Of a stretch of 64,000 nt of DNA, positions 44,904 to 54,044 are shown piece after piece. The notes under the pieces are model-generated. The model had not been told where the DNA came from. It was given only the letters and a program-made list of their open reading frames with translations, and searched no databases. Position 1 is the first letter of the stretch. Each line of letters begins with the position of its first letter. The position numbers and the translations under genes are program-made. The stretch comes from Pontibacter sp. G13. GTDB lineage: Bacteria > Bacteroidota > Bacteroidia > J057. The stretch lies in contig NZ_CP134696.1 of NCBI RefSeq assembly GCF_031851795.1, positions 1,607,576 to 1,671,575 on the forward strand, read 5' to 3'.

Positions 44904-46271
44904 ATGTCAATCACAGGAAAAACGCTGATCGAGCTGGGATACCGCCCCGGAAAATGGTTCAAGGAAGCCCTTGCACACGCCAATTCCCACCAACTGGAAG
45001 GCCAAGCCTTGATGGATTATCTCGCCGAAGTTCAACCTACCATTTTTGATCCGCACGCCGCTCCCCTCCCCTATCACCGAAACATCGTGGCGAGCACCGA
45101 AGAAGAAATAGAAAATACTGCCTCAGTCTTCGCGACCATGAATCACCTCATGAAAACGCCAACCGTGGAAGCTGGTGCCGTCATGCCCGATGCCTGCCCA
45201 ACGGGAAGTCCTGGCGGGATTCCGGTCGGAGGGGTGGTCGTCACCCGAGATGCCATCCACCCGTCCATGCATTCTGCGGATATCTGTTGTTCAGTCATGA
45301 TGACTTCCTTTGGACATATCGATCCCAAGCTTGTGTTGGACGCTGCACATGCCGCCACACATTTTGGTGGTGGAGGAAGGGAAGAATGGTTTGATCTGCC
45401 CAAAGAACTGGAGGCTCAACTGAAGGACAATCATTTCTTGGGAAATGAAAAGCCACAGATGCTTGCCAAATCCCATCTGGGAACTCAGGGCGATGGCAAT
45501 CACTTCCTGTATGTAGGACGATCCGAGCAGACTGGCGAAACGGTCATGGTTACCCATCACGGTTCGCGAGGATTGGGTGCTTATCTGTACAAGGAAGGGA
45601 TGAAGATCGCTGAAGCATTTAGGCGAGAATACTCCCCGAGGACGTTGAAATCCAACGCATGGATTCCCTATTCGGAGGAGCTAGGGAAAAAGTATTGGGA
45701 TGCCCTCCAGCTTGTGCGTGCATGGACCAAGGAAAACCATACGGTCCTCCATCGCGCTACCTCCCAATCCTTGAAGGTAGAACCCACGGAGCGATTCTGG
45801 AATGAGCATAATTTCGTCTTCAAGGATGGCGATCGATTCTATCATGCGAAAGGGGCGACTCCGCTAGATGACAAATTTGTCCCGGATGGTCACGAGGGTC
45901 TTCGATTGGTGCCACTCAACATGGCAGAACCTGTATTGATTGTCCGTGGGGAGACCACCGAAACCAACTTGGGTTTTGCGCCACACGGAGCGGGAAGGAA
46001 TCTGTCGCGCTCCCAGCATATCAGAAATCAAGCTGGAAGGTCGACCAAGGCCATTTTGGCAGAAGAAACCAAAGGCTTGGATGTACGATTCTACTCGGGG
46101 CATCCCGACATCTCCGAGTTGCCCTCTGCATACAAATCTGCGGCGGCGGTGCAACAACAAATGAAGGAATTCGGCCTTGGGGAGGTCGTCGATAAAATTC
46201 TTCCTTATGGATGCATCATGGCGGGAGATTGGCAAATTGATGCACCTTGGCGAAAGAAGAAGCGGAAATAG
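44904..46271 (+). CDS. rtcB: RtcB family RNA ligase, divergent subgroup
   Basis: A 455-residue RtcB-fold protein. Family members join 2',3'-cyclic phosphate or 3'-phosphate RNA ends to 5'-hydroxyl ends using GTP and manganese. Metal and nucleotide residues are visible in HSADICCSVMMTSFG (usual form DIGCGM), GTQGDGNHFLYVG, VTHHGSRGLGAYLY, the KGATP-type HAKGATPLDD, and the guanylylation motif APHGAGRNLSRSQ. The start at 44904 (MSITGKTLIELGYRPGKWF) matches the family N-terminus. The Gly-to-Cys changes around the metal site place it outside the E. coli-type group. There is no archease gene nearby. A terminator shared with the convergent MBL gene follows. Confidence 0.88.
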   Translation: MSITGKTLIELGYRPGKWFKEALAHANSHQLEGQALMDYLAEVQPTIFDPHAAPLPYHRNIVASTEEEIENTASVFATMNHLMKTPTVEAGAVMPDACPTGSPGGIPVGGVVVTRDAIHPSMHSADICCSVMMTSFGHIDPKLVLDAAHAATHFGGGGREEWFDLPKELEAQLKDNHFLGNEKPQMLAKSHLGTQGDGNHFLYVGRSEQTGETVMVTHHGSRGLGAYLYKEGMKIAEAFRREYSPRTLKSNAWIPYSEELGKKYWDALQLVRAWTKENHTVLHRATSQSLKVEPTERFWNEHNFVFKDGDRFYHAKGATPLDDKFVPDGHEGLRLVPLNMAEPVLIVRGETTETNLGFAPHGAGRNLSRSQHIRNQAGRSTKAILAEETKGLDVRFYSGHPDISELPSAYKSAAAVQQQMKEFGLGEVVDKILPYGCIMAGDWQIDAPWRKKKRK

Positions 46272-46274
46272 ACA

Positions 46275-46301
46275 CAGAGGCACTCCCACTAGGTGCCTCT
46301 G
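46275..46301. terminator. Bidirectional terminator between rtcB and the MBL-fold gene
   Basis: A perfect 9-bp stem (CAGAGGCAC with GTGCCTCTG) follows the rtcB stop by 3 bases and is followed by CTTGTTTCATC. It lies between two convergent genes. Confidence 0.7.
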
Positions 46302-46313
46302 CTTGTTTCATCT

Positions 46314-47078
46314 CTAAAATGGCATCACCTCTCCATCCTCAGGAATCAGCACTCGATCAGTCAGGCGTTCGTTGCTGACTCGCTCCCGAAGTTCTGCCCG
46401 AGTCGTGGGACAGTGATTGATGGCCTCCAGATGATTGGCGATGACCTTGCCCGGCGCATCTTGCATAAACCGGATCACATCATCCACTCGCATCAGCAAC
46501 GGCTGGCCAATATCGAACTGGGCGGAACCCGCTGCAACCACGCTGATATCAGGCTTGAGTTCCGTCAATGCCCGTTTGACATCATCTGTGTAAATCGTGT
46601 CGGCACTCAGATAGACAGAAGGCTCATTGGGCAATTCGATATGGAAGCCCATCACATGTCCCATCGGACCCGCGATGAAGCCATAGCCATGTCGGGCCGG
46701 AATGCCCACAATTGATCCTCCCAGAAACTCCTGCTTGGCCCAGTAGGCTAGTCCTTGGACGACCTTGATGCCTTTTTTCTCATAGAATGCCCGATCCTTC
46801 GCACTACAGGTAACGGGAATCTGGCGCTCCTTGAGAAACGCTACAGCGGCATCATCGATATGGTCGGGGTGCTTGTGGGTAATCAAACAATGGGTAACAC
46901 GCTCCAAGATGGCCCGGGAAGATTCAGGATAATCGACCAGAGGATTCTTGCGGGGCTTGGCTCTGAAGAATGAAAAAGGCGGCATAGTCCCTTTGGGGCC
47001 CAACATGGGATCGACCAGAACTACCTGATCCGCTGTTTCGATAAAAAGGGTCGCATTTCGCGCGTGATGGATTCGCAT
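46314..47078 (-). CDS. MBL-fold metallo-hydrolase, UlaG-like
   Basis: A 254-residue metallo-beta-lactamase-fold hydrolase. The metal motif HxHxDH appears as LITHKHPDHIDDAA (about residue 63). Additional ligands are likely His in IPARHGYGFIAG and Asp in VYLSADTIYTDD, and a C-terminal His in IANHLEAINH. The N-terminal HHARNATLFIETADQVVLVDPML is typical of the UlaG/lactonase-like branch. The substrate is unknown. A Crp/Fnr-type regulator gene lies 58 bases upstream on the same strand, so the two are probably co-transcribed. Confidence 0.85.
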   Translation of the reverse strand: MRIHHARNATLFIETADQVVLVDPMLGPKGTMPPFSFFRAKPRKNPLVDYPESSRAILERVTHCLITHKHPDHIDDAAVAFLKERQIPVTCSAKDRAFYEKKGIKVVQGLAYWAKQEFLGGSIVGIPARHGYGFIAGPMGHVMGFHIELPNEPSVYLSADTIYTDDVKRALTELKPDISVVAAGSAQFDIGQPLLMRVDDVIRFMQDAPGKVIANHLEAINHCPTTRAELRERVSNERLTDRVLIPEDGEVMPF

Positions 47079-47136
47079 GGGATGACGATTTTGGACAAAG
47101 GTCGCTCGCCCGCTATTCCCCGCACATTGATTTGGA

Positions 47137-47712
47137 TCAAGAAATCCGTTTCCGCAGCCTACTCAGAGTTTCGGGCGTGATATTAAGATACGAAGCAATG
47201 TGATACTGAGGAATTTCCCGAAGCCAATTGGGTCGTTTTTCAAGCAAGATCTGGTAGAGCTCTTCTGGTTTTTTGGTCATCCGCTCATAAGCCCGATCCT
47301 CCTGTTTGGCCAGCAATTCCGCAAATGTCTGATGGATAAAGGCCTTCCCGCATTGGTACCGCTCCAAAAGCTCGAAAAACTGGGTCCTGCCAATCGACAA
47401 TTGCTCCACCTCTGTCAAGCTCTCTTGGAACTTGTGGGTATCCCGCTGATGCATGAAAGCCGAAAAGTCCGAGATAAACTGAGGTTCCAAATAGAAGGTC
47501 AAATTGCTCTCTCTGTCTCCCGTAGAATAAAACTCCCGCACGATCCCCCGATTGAGAAACCGCAGATATTGATCCGGCTCATCCCCCGTCAGCAGCAACG
47601 TTCCTTTGGGAAGCCGCTGGATGGAGAATGCCCCAAATAGCTCCGCAAGACCTGCTTGATTGAGCGGGTACTCCGTTTCAAAAAATCGAGAAATTGCATC
47701 GAAGGTAGACAT
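47137..47712 (-). CDS. Crp/Fnr family transcriptional regulator
   Basis: A 191-residue regulator with an N-terminal cyclic-nucleotide-binding-like barrel (LPKGTLLLTGDEPDQYLRFLNRGIVREFY) and a C-terminal segment REIPQYHIASYLNITPETLSRLRKRIS for DNA contact. The C-terminal half closely parallels the regulator at 34794-35387 (shared pattern PQY-x-x-ASYL-x-TPETLSR-x-R). It precedes the MBL-fold gene by 58 bases. The divergent spacer to the WYL gene is about 450 bases and AT-rich. The ligand is unknown. Confidence 0.85.
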   Translation of the reverse strand: MSTFDAISRFFETEYPLNQAGLAELFGAFSIQRLPKGTLLLTGDEPDQYLRFLNRGIVREFYSTGDRESNLTFYLEPQFISDFSAFMHQRDTHKFQESLTEVEQLSIGRTQFFELLERYQCGKAFIHQTFAELLAKQEDRAYERMTKKPEELYQILLEKRPNWLREIPQYHIASYLNITPETLSRLRKRIS

Positions 47713-48166
47713 GCCACAAAGGTAGCGAAGCTTTTCTATTGCCCCTACCGAACCAGCGTTTTGTCCCGAGCTGTAGGGATGCTCAAAATCCTTGCGCAGG
47801 ACTGTCGATCCACTATTTGGAAGAGAGGATAAGTGTTTGGGTGAATAGCAGATATTTCATGTAAGTAATCATTTTGAGTATTTTATATAAATACCCAATG
47901 CCATATATTTAGATCATTCAAAGATCTGGTTTCAATATTCCTTTATTCTATTATTAATCATTCTTTGGGATAGTCACTATAAAACAATCAACACATTCCC
48001 CTATTTCCCCTCGATCCTCAGCCCAATAAAGAAAGCGGCTAAAAATATTTCGTAGCAACAAATCTATGGGGCGATGTCGAAGGAAATATGGAGACATGCG
48101 TGAGGTATGTTCCATGCAAATCTCGCAAGACGCTATCCCGAAATTACCGATTGCGCCCATTTAGCT
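47713..48166. other. Divergent promoter region upstream of the CRISPR-Cas locus
   Basis: AT-rich spacer between the Crp/Fnr gene and the WYL regulator. It contains an imperfect palindrome at 47876-47896 (arms GAGTATTT and AAATACCC, one mismatch) that could be a regulator site. No gene is seen. Confidence 0.45.
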
Positions 48167-49087
48167 ATGAAGCAGGAAAAAGAGCATGGCACGAGACTCC
48201 GACTATTGTTGGTCATGCGAGCATTGATTGAGCAGCCGGGTAGGTACACCAAAACCGAGCTTGCCAAGAAATTCAATATTCACAAGGATACGGTCACCAA
48301 CTACTTCAATGATTTTCGAAATGCGGGATTTGAGTTGGCCTCGGATTCCAAGCACCGCTATCATTTCGTGGCGGATACCACTTATAAAGCCCTTCAGGAT
48401 CTCCTCCATTTTTCTGAGGATGACCAGGACTTTTTGATAGACTTATTGCAAAAGCAAGAGCCCCATAGCCAGCGGAGCGAACGTATCCAGCGGAAAATAG
48501 CTGCGACCTACGATTTTACGCAACTCGGGTATGAGAATCTCCGGAATCCTCATCTAAGCAAATTGAATCTGCTGAGACAGGCTGAAGCTGATCATTGTCG
48601 GGTGTGGCTCAAAGGCTATCGCTCTTCCAACAGCAGCGAGATTCGGGACCGTCTGGTGGAGCCGTTTCATGTGAGTCCAGAGGAGGACATCCTCCATGCA
48701 TTCGATGTAGAGCGAGGAGCCATCAGGCATTATCTCGTGGCGCGGATCAGCCATATTCTGCCTACCGACGAACCTTGGCAACATGCAGGCAAGCACAATA
48801 TCATGCCGACCGATCCATTTCGGATCGTGCACCCCAATCCTGTGCAAGTCCATTTGCGGCTTTCGGTAGGAGCCTACAATGAATTGCTAGTTCGGTTTCC
48901 CCTCACCCGCCAGTATATCCGTCCAGCAGCTGAGCCCAACATGTTTGATTTCGAGTGCAAGGTCAATCCCAAGTTTTTCGGGTTGACCAATTTCATTTTG
49001 GGGAACTACCACTTGAATGTCGAAGTGGTAAGTCCCGAGTCCCTCAAAGATCACCTCCGCGAAAAGATCTCCACCATGAATTTTTAA
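48167..49087 (+). CDS. WYL-domain transcriptional regulator of the CRISPR-Cas locus
   Basis: A 306-residue regulator. The N-terminus has a helix-turn-helix (about 8-60, YTKTELAKKFNIHKDTVTNYFNDFRNAG), the centre carries a WYL-type ligand domain (VWLKGYRSSNSSEIRDRLVEPFHVSPEEDILHAFD) and the C-terminus the WCX-like extension. The start at 48167 (MKQEKEHGTRLRLLLVM) is preferred; an ATG 20 codons upstream is possible. WYL proteins often accompany CRISPR and other defence loci and bind nucleic acids or nucleotides. It precedes cas6 by 70 bases on the same strand and most likely controls the cas genes. Confidence 0.86.
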   Translation: MKQEKEHGTRLRLLLVMRALIEQPGRYTKTELAKKFNIHKDTVTNYFNDFRNAGFELASDSKHRYHFVADTTYKALQDLLHFSEDDQDFLIDLLQKQEPHSQRSERIQRKIAATYDFTQLGYENLRNPHLSKLNLLRQAEADHCRVWLKGYRSSNSSEIRDRLVEPFHVSPEEDILHAFDVERGAIRHYLVARISHILPTDEPWQHAGKHNIMPTDPFRIVHPNPVQVHLRLSVGAYNELLVRFPLTRQYIRPAAEPNMFDFECKVNPKFFGLTNFILGNYHLNVEVVSPESLKDHLREKISTMNF

Positions 49088-49157
49088 TTATTCCCAAGGG
49101 GTACTGAAGTGGCTTCGGGGGGTGAGGCTATAAGTTTGGAATGTAAACAATGATGTA

Positions 49158-49823
49158 ATGAGAATACACATCAAGACGACTCCAGCCAAGGAGATTGTCC
49201 CTTTTAATTACCAGAAGTATCTGGTCGGGACATTGCACAAATGGTTGGGAGATCAAAATCAATGGCACGATGAATTATCCCTGTATTCCCTTTCATGGTT
49301 GAGTCATGGGATTCCTGTCAAAAACAAAGGATTAGACTTTCCTACAGGAGCATACTTTTTCATTAGCTCTCCCAGTCAGGAATTTTTGATGTGCCTGATT
49401 CAGGGCATTCAAGAAGACCCTGAAATTGCTTTCGGCTTAAGGGTGTCTGAATTGAAAATTCAGGCTCCTCCTCAGTTTGAAACTGTGGAGAGGTTTATCG
49501 CTCAAAGTCCAATTCTTATAAAAAAGCGAAGGGAAGAAGGGGGCAATAAATACTTCTTCCCAGAAGACAAACAAGCAGATCAGCTACTAACTGAGACTCT
49601 TAGATGGAAATTGAAAAAAGGAGGATTTAAGCATCCTCGTGCAATAGTTCGATTCGATCCAAACTATCGACGATATAGGACAAAGGTAGCTGTATATGAT
49701 GGAATTAAGAATAAAGGCACTCTTTGCCCAGTCATTGTCGAAGGAAGTCCCGAGGAGATCAAATTCGCATGGAGTGTAGGAATCGGCAGCTCCACAGGAA
49801 TTGGTTTTGGCGCCCTAAAGTAG
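49158..49823 (+). CDS. cas6: CRISPR-associated endoribonuclease Cas6
   Basis: A 221-residue RAMP protein that processes the precursor crRNA by cutting inside each repeat. The N-terminal ferredoxin-like fold begins MRIHIKTTPAKEIVPFNYQK, and the C-terminal glycine-rich loop typical of Cas6 is clear (GIGSSTGIGFGALK, residues 208-221). Candidate catalytic histidines lie near the N-terminus (LHKWLGDQNQWHDE). The repeats end in ATTGAAAG, the usual 8-nt handle left by this enzyme class. It is the first cas gene, 6 bases before cas5. Confidence 0.88.
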   Translation: MRIHIKTTPAKEIVPFNYQKYLVGTLHKWLGDQNQWHDELSLYSLSWLSHGIPVKNKGLDFPTGAYFFISSPSQEFLMCLIQGIQEDPEIAFGLRVSELKIQAPPQFETVERFIAQSPILIKKRREEGGNKYFFPEDKQADQLLTETLRWKLKKGGFKHPRAIVRFDPNYRRYRTKVAVYDGIKNKGTLCPVIVEGSPEEIKFAWSVGIGSSTGIGFGALK

Positions 49824-49829
49824 ATATCC

Positions 49830-50417
49830 ATGAAATATTTTATCGTCACTTACAAAGGCCCATTCGGCTTTATCAAACCTTGGACTGCTGTCCGGGACAG
49901 CGAGACATTCAGCCAGCAGTTTTTGACTCCAAGCATCGTCGAAGGGATTGAAAAGAAACTGTTCCCAGTTCAGCTGAACCACCGAGGAATTGAGAAAATC
50001 CTAAGGCATCGACTCAGCTATGAGCAAATGTCTGCGCAACAGGAACAAATCCAACCGCGTGGCTGGAATAGCGGAAATATTGGCAAGCGGAAAGGCTTCG
50101 TGCGACCTCGAGCGGTGTTGATTAGGAGCGTCCTTCAGAACCCCACGCTTCACCTTGCTTTCGGAAATGAGCAAGACGCGCTACAGGCATTTGGTCAACA
50201 CATCTGCCTTTGCCGAAATGAGGACATTTTACTTCCTCATTCCATAGTTCAGGTAAGTTCGGAGGAGTTCGATTCAGATGAGGATCGCTTTTCTGGGTTT
50301 GAACTAGCCTTCGGAGATGGACCAGAATCCTTTCTGGTGGGCTATAATCGGTATCATGAAGGGGAGAAGATGTATGGACATTTGAAGGTGATCGGTAATC
50401 CAGTAAGCACAGTCTGA
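49830..50417 (+). CDS. cas5: Cas5, subtype PGING-like
   Basis: A 195-residue small Cas5-type RAMP protein. The N-terminus YFIVTYKGPFGFIKPWTAVRDSETFSQQFLTPSIVEGIEKKLFP has the family's aromatic and glycine pattern, and the short length fits the Cas5p form of the PGING subtype. Cas5 caps the 5' handle of the crRNA within the Cascade complex. Its stop codon overlaps the cas3 start by one base (TGATG). Assignment relies on pattern and position between cas6 and cas3. Confidence 0.78.
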   Translation: MKYFIVTYKGPFGFIKPWTAVRDSETFSQQFLTPSIVEGIEKKLFPVQLNHRGIEKILRHRLSYEQMSAQQEQIQPRGWNSGNIGKRKGFVRPRAVLIRSVLQNPTLHLAFGNEQDALQAFGQHICLCRNEDILLPHSIVQVSSEEFDSDEDRFSGFELAFGDGPESFLVGYNRYHEGEKMYGHLKVIGNPVSTV

Positions 50418-52597
50418 TGGCAGATCCACATCCCGAAATCAAGGCGAAAGGGAAGCCCCAGTGGACCACCTTATATGATCATACCCTCCATGTTCTCCTT
50501 GCCACCGAAAAATTCGCAGAACATGTAGGATTGGATATCCGAATCGCTCAAACTGGGGCCATACTTCATGATATCGGAAAAGCGCATCCTGTTTTCCAGG
50601 ATCGACTCCAAGGGCAAAAGTCCACTAGCACTTTCCGCCATGAAATTGCTTCCCTGTTTTTCTTGCCTTTGGTAAAAGAGGAATGGCGAGTTCCTGTTTT
50701 GGAAATGGTCATAGCCCACCATAAATCCATCAAAAACGACAAGAGAGAAAAGGGCATTCTAGACCTCCTTGACGGCGAACCAGATACCTTGAATTATCAT
50801 CTGGGGAATTGGGAGTCTTGGAATCCAATCGGATTAGACTTGCTTGAGGCTTTCGGCTGGGAGATCAGACCCATTTCAAAGGAGCAGGCAGAAGAATCCT
50901 TCTGGCAAAGTGCAAAATTTGCCAAGCAATCATATCGACAGAGAGGCTATTCCAAATGGCGGGGATTGTTGATGGGAGCGGACCATATGGCCTCTGCAAT
51001 GGTGGATAAAACGGAAGAAAAGCTGAGGAACATGTTTCTGCTTCCGGACCTCGGCTTTTTTGATCGGCAGAGCCCTGATTATCCCCTATCTCTGGTTTCT
51101 GCCGAAAATGCGAAGCCTCATACAATGGTCGTGGCTCCCACAGGCGCAGGAAAAACCGACTACCTTTTTCGGCGTTGCCAAGGCCGAGTATTCTACACTC
51201 TACCTTTTCAGGCCTCTATCAATGCCATGTTCCAAAGGCTACAAAAAGACCTTCGGACGGATAATCGGGCTCTCAACTTGAAACTCCTCCATGCAGCTTC
51301 CTCTCTGATCAAAGCTGAAAATGGGGATAGGGAAGATACGGTCCTGCAAAAACACGTGGGTTCTTCGATCAAGGTTTTGACTCCTTTTCAGATGGCCGGG
51401 ATCATCTTTGCTAGCAAGGGGTATGAGGCGATGATCATGGATCTGGCAGGATGTGATATCATTTTGGATGAGGTCCATACCTATTCTGGAATTTCCCAGG
51501 CAATGGTCCGAAGGATAGTAGCTGTCTTGAAGGAAATTGGATGCCGCATTCATATAGGTACAGCTACCATGCCCAGTCTGCTTTATCAGGATTTGAAACG
51601 GATTTTGGGGGAGGAATTAACCTTGGAAACAAGCTTGGACAGGGAAGATCTGGCTCGATACGATCGGCACACTATCCATAAGGTCCAAGACTGGGATCAA
51701 GCCAATCAAGCCATCCAGAAAGCCATACAATCGGATCAAAAGCTCTTGATTGTCTGCAACACCATTGCTCAGTCTCAGATGGTATACCAAACACTAATTG
51801 ATTTGGTGGCAAATCTTGGACTTTCTGAGCAGGTAGAACGCATGCTTCTACATAGCAAGTTCAAACGAAAGGATCGAAGAAAGCGTGAGGCTGAGCTTTT
51901 GGGCATGACGGATCAGGGAGAAATAACCTATCGGTTCAATACAGCCCGAGGAGGATGCATCGTGGTTTCCACTCAAGTCGTGGAAGTGAGCCTAGACATT
52001 AGCTTCGATGTCATGATCACTGAATGTGCCCCACTCGATTCGATGATTCAGCGATTTGGTAGGATCAACCGAAAACGGACCAAGGAAACGATTGGGACAA
52101 GGAAACCGATCTATGTAATCGCTCCCCCTGATGATAGCAAACAAGCTAGACCCTATGACCTAGAGGTGCTGGAACGAAGCTTCGAGGTGCTTCCCGAAAA
52201 TGGTCCGCTTCATGAGGTGGAATTACAGGGTAAAATCGATCAGGTTTTCAACGAATTCGAGCCATTGTCCATTGAAGAGCATGTCCACTTTCAGGAAGAT
52301 GGAACATGGACGATTCCAAAGCTATGCAATGGCAATGCATGGCTGGTGGAACTATTGGATATCGATAGTGTCGCAGCCATCGTCGAATCAGATGCCAAGG
52401 CCTACCTAAAGGTGCCCTATGAAGAGCGAATGGGGTTAGAAATATCTGTAGGATACTTTTCCGTCAGACACCTCCCGCAATTGGAAGAGGGAAATGCCCC
52501 ATACCTCATCCCCGATGATTGTTATGATGACGAATTGGGCCTCCGAATGGACAAGCTCAAGTCTACCCGTGATGGTTCACTTACCGAAATTCTGTAA
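50417..52597 (+). CDS. cas3: Cas3 helicase-nuclease (HD plus DEAD/DEAH helicase)
   Basis: A 726-residue effector of type I interference. An N-terminal HD nuclease domain (about 15-200) shows DHTLHV at 21-26, HDIGKAHPVF at 51-60, FRHEIAS and VIAHHKS. The helicase follows: Walker A APTGAGKTDYL near residue 238, DEVHTYSG near 350, the SAT-like GTATMP, and motif VI QRFGRINRKR near 545. It is recruited by the surveillance complex to nick and degrade target DNA. The HD-helicase fusion is the normal arrangement. It is co-transcribed, with 2 bases before the next gene. The stretch at 52203-52217 matches the first 15 bases of array spacer 36. Confidence 0.94.
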   Translation: MADPHPEIKAKGKPQWTTLYDHTLHVLLATEKFAEHVGLDIRIAQTGAILHDIGKAHPVFQDRLQGQKSTSTFRHEIASLFFLPLVKEEWRVPVLEMVIAHHKSIKNDKREKGILDLLDGEPDTLNYHLGNWESWNPIGLDLLEAFGWEIRPISKEQAEESFWQSAKFAKQSYRQRGYSKWRGLLMGADHMASAMVDKTEEKLRNMFLLPDLGFFDRQSPDYPLSLVSAENAKPHTMVVAPTGAGKTDYLFRRCQGRVFYTLPFQASINAMFQRLQKDLRTDNRALNLKLLHAASSLIKAENGDREDTVLQKHVGSSIKVLTPFQMAGIIFASKGYEAMIMDLAGCDIILDEVHTYSGISQAMVRRIVAVLKEIGCRIHIGTATMPSLLYQDLKRILGEELTLETSLDREDLARYDRHTIHKVQDWDQANQAIQKAIQSDQKLLIVCNTIAQSQMVYQTLIDLVANLGLSEQVERMLLHSKFKRKDRRKREAELLGMTDQGEITYRFNTARGGCIVVSTQVVEVSLDISFDVMITECAPLDSMIQRFGRINRKRTKETIGTRKPIYVIAPPDDSKQARPYDLEVLERSFEVLPENGPLHEVELQGKIDQVFNEFEPLSIEEHVHFQEDGTWTIPKLCNGNAWLVELLDIDSVAAIVESDAKAYLKVPYEERMGLEISVGYFSVRHLPQLEEGNAPYLIPDDCYDDELGLRMDKLKSTRDGSLTEIL

Positions 52598-52599
52598 CC

Positions 52600-54003
52600 A
52601 TGTATACAGCAACTGTTGGAAGAACATTTCTGGACGAGTATAATCGGCGGAATCAAACCAATCTCTCAGCAAAGGAGTTTTTCGATGAGGTATTGTTTTC
52701 AGTGATTTTTGATCACCCGAAATATTTGATGTGGGTCCAAAACTCCCCCTTTGTGCAAGGGTTGGGGAAGAAAAAACCATTTTTCAATGCCGATGAACGT
52801 GTAGAAAGGTTAGAAAAGCTACATGAAAAAATTACAGGAGGAGCTACCGATGCTAGCATAGCATTGGGTTTTCCGGCCTCGGACGACGAGAAGTTTGCAA
52901 CGACCTCGGGATTAGTCTCCTTCGAGGATCTTCCAGTAGAAGCGGAGGATGTTTACTGTTCTTGGATTGGTGCTGCCTTAAGTGTTGGAGTTGCGGGTGG
53001 ATACACAATCCTATTTAATGACCCCAATGTTTCTTACCAAGTATTTGAAGGTTGGCAGAAATACAGAGAGCTTCTTCAAGATTCAGTACTACAGAATAAA
53101 ATACCTTCCAATAAACTAAGCACCTGGAATGGCCAATGGCTTTGGTTTCGAAACAATGAAGATGAGTACTTCCCTGAATTTAGATTTGCAGATCTGGTTA
53201 GGCTTGAGAGTATTTTTTCCATTGAACCCAAGGAAATTGCCATAAACACCGTCCCATGGTCTCGGCTTTTCTTTGCCCTTTCCTCCTCATATTCTGGAAA
53301 ATCGATGATGGCTTACGTCTCTAGCTTGGGCCAAACCAACAAAACGGTTGGTTTCATTCCGATGAAGCTACAAACTGGAGATTTTATTCATCAAGTCTAT
53401 CAGAAGTTATTCGGAATGGATAACTATCAGATAAACAAGAAAGAATTCGAAAGCTTGTTCGGCAAGCATATCAAAAGAGCCTGTGAATTGGGCAGTATTG
53501 GCCTTCAGGCCCTGGAACCCAAAAACCTCCGAAAATACTTCGGTAATGATTCGAACCTCAAGCTGGCCAAGCCCAAAGTTTCTCGGAAGAAAACTGATTC
53601 TGACGAGGAATATCAAGAAAAGGTCGAAAAAGCCCATGCAAAGGACCACCAGAATATCATCACATTTCACGTCTATAAAACTTGGTTGATTGCCATGATT
53701 GCAAAAAACAAAACCGAAATCTCGGACTACACCCGGGAGATCGCCAAAGCCTTGATGGAGTTCAGAGAGAATTCTCGAGGTACAAAAGGAAAAAATCTCC
53801 TCGATAAACTATTCGCCAATAAGCGAAAAGAAAACTTCTTGGAATATCTGACGGAACTCATCAACAGCGAAGGTTCGAGCAAGGAGATCGCTGATCAAAT
53901 GAATTTACTTCGAGATCGAGTCCACTTCATGAATCGGGAGGACTTTACCTACTTCGTGGCTTTGCTGAAATTCGACTATGCTTATCAAGAGCGAATTTCC
54001 TGA
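52600..54003 (+). CDS. csp2: Large Cascade subunit Cas8-like (Csp2, subtype PGING)
   Basis: A 467-residue protein in the slot of the large subunit, between cas3 and cas7. It begins MYTATVGRTFLDEYNRRNQTNLSAKEFFDEVLF and carries a C-terminal helical region (about 340-467). Large subunits recognise the PAM and are poorly conserved, so the call rests on position, length (near that of Csp2) and the company of a Csp1-type Cas7 and a Cas5p-like protein. No nuclease motif is apparent. Confidence 0.75.
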   Translation: MYTATVGRTFLDEYNRRNQTNLSAKEFFDEVLFSVIFDHPKYLMWVQNSPFVQGLGKKKPFFNADERVERLEKLHEKITGGATDASIALGFPASDDEKFATTSGLVSFEDLPVEAEDVYCSWIGAALSVGVAGGYTILFNDPNVSYQVFEGWQKYRELLQDSVLQNKIPSNKLSTWNGQWLWFRNNEDEYFPEFRFADLVRLESIFSIEPKEIAINTVPWSRLFFALSSSYSGKSMMAYVSSLGQTNKTVGFIPMKLQTGDFIHQVYQKLFGMDNYQINKKEFESLFGKHIKRACELGSIGLQALEPKNLRKYFGNDSNLKLAKPKVSRKKTDSDEEYQEKVEKAHAKDHQNIITFHVYKTWLIAMIAKNKTEISDYTREIAKALMEFRENSRGTKGKNLLDKLFANKRKENFLEYLTELINSEGSSKEIADQMNLLRDRVHFMNREDFTYFVALLKFDYAYQERIS

Positions 54004-54044
54004 ATATTTCTCTTTTCGATTAATCCATCATTAACAAAATAAAC

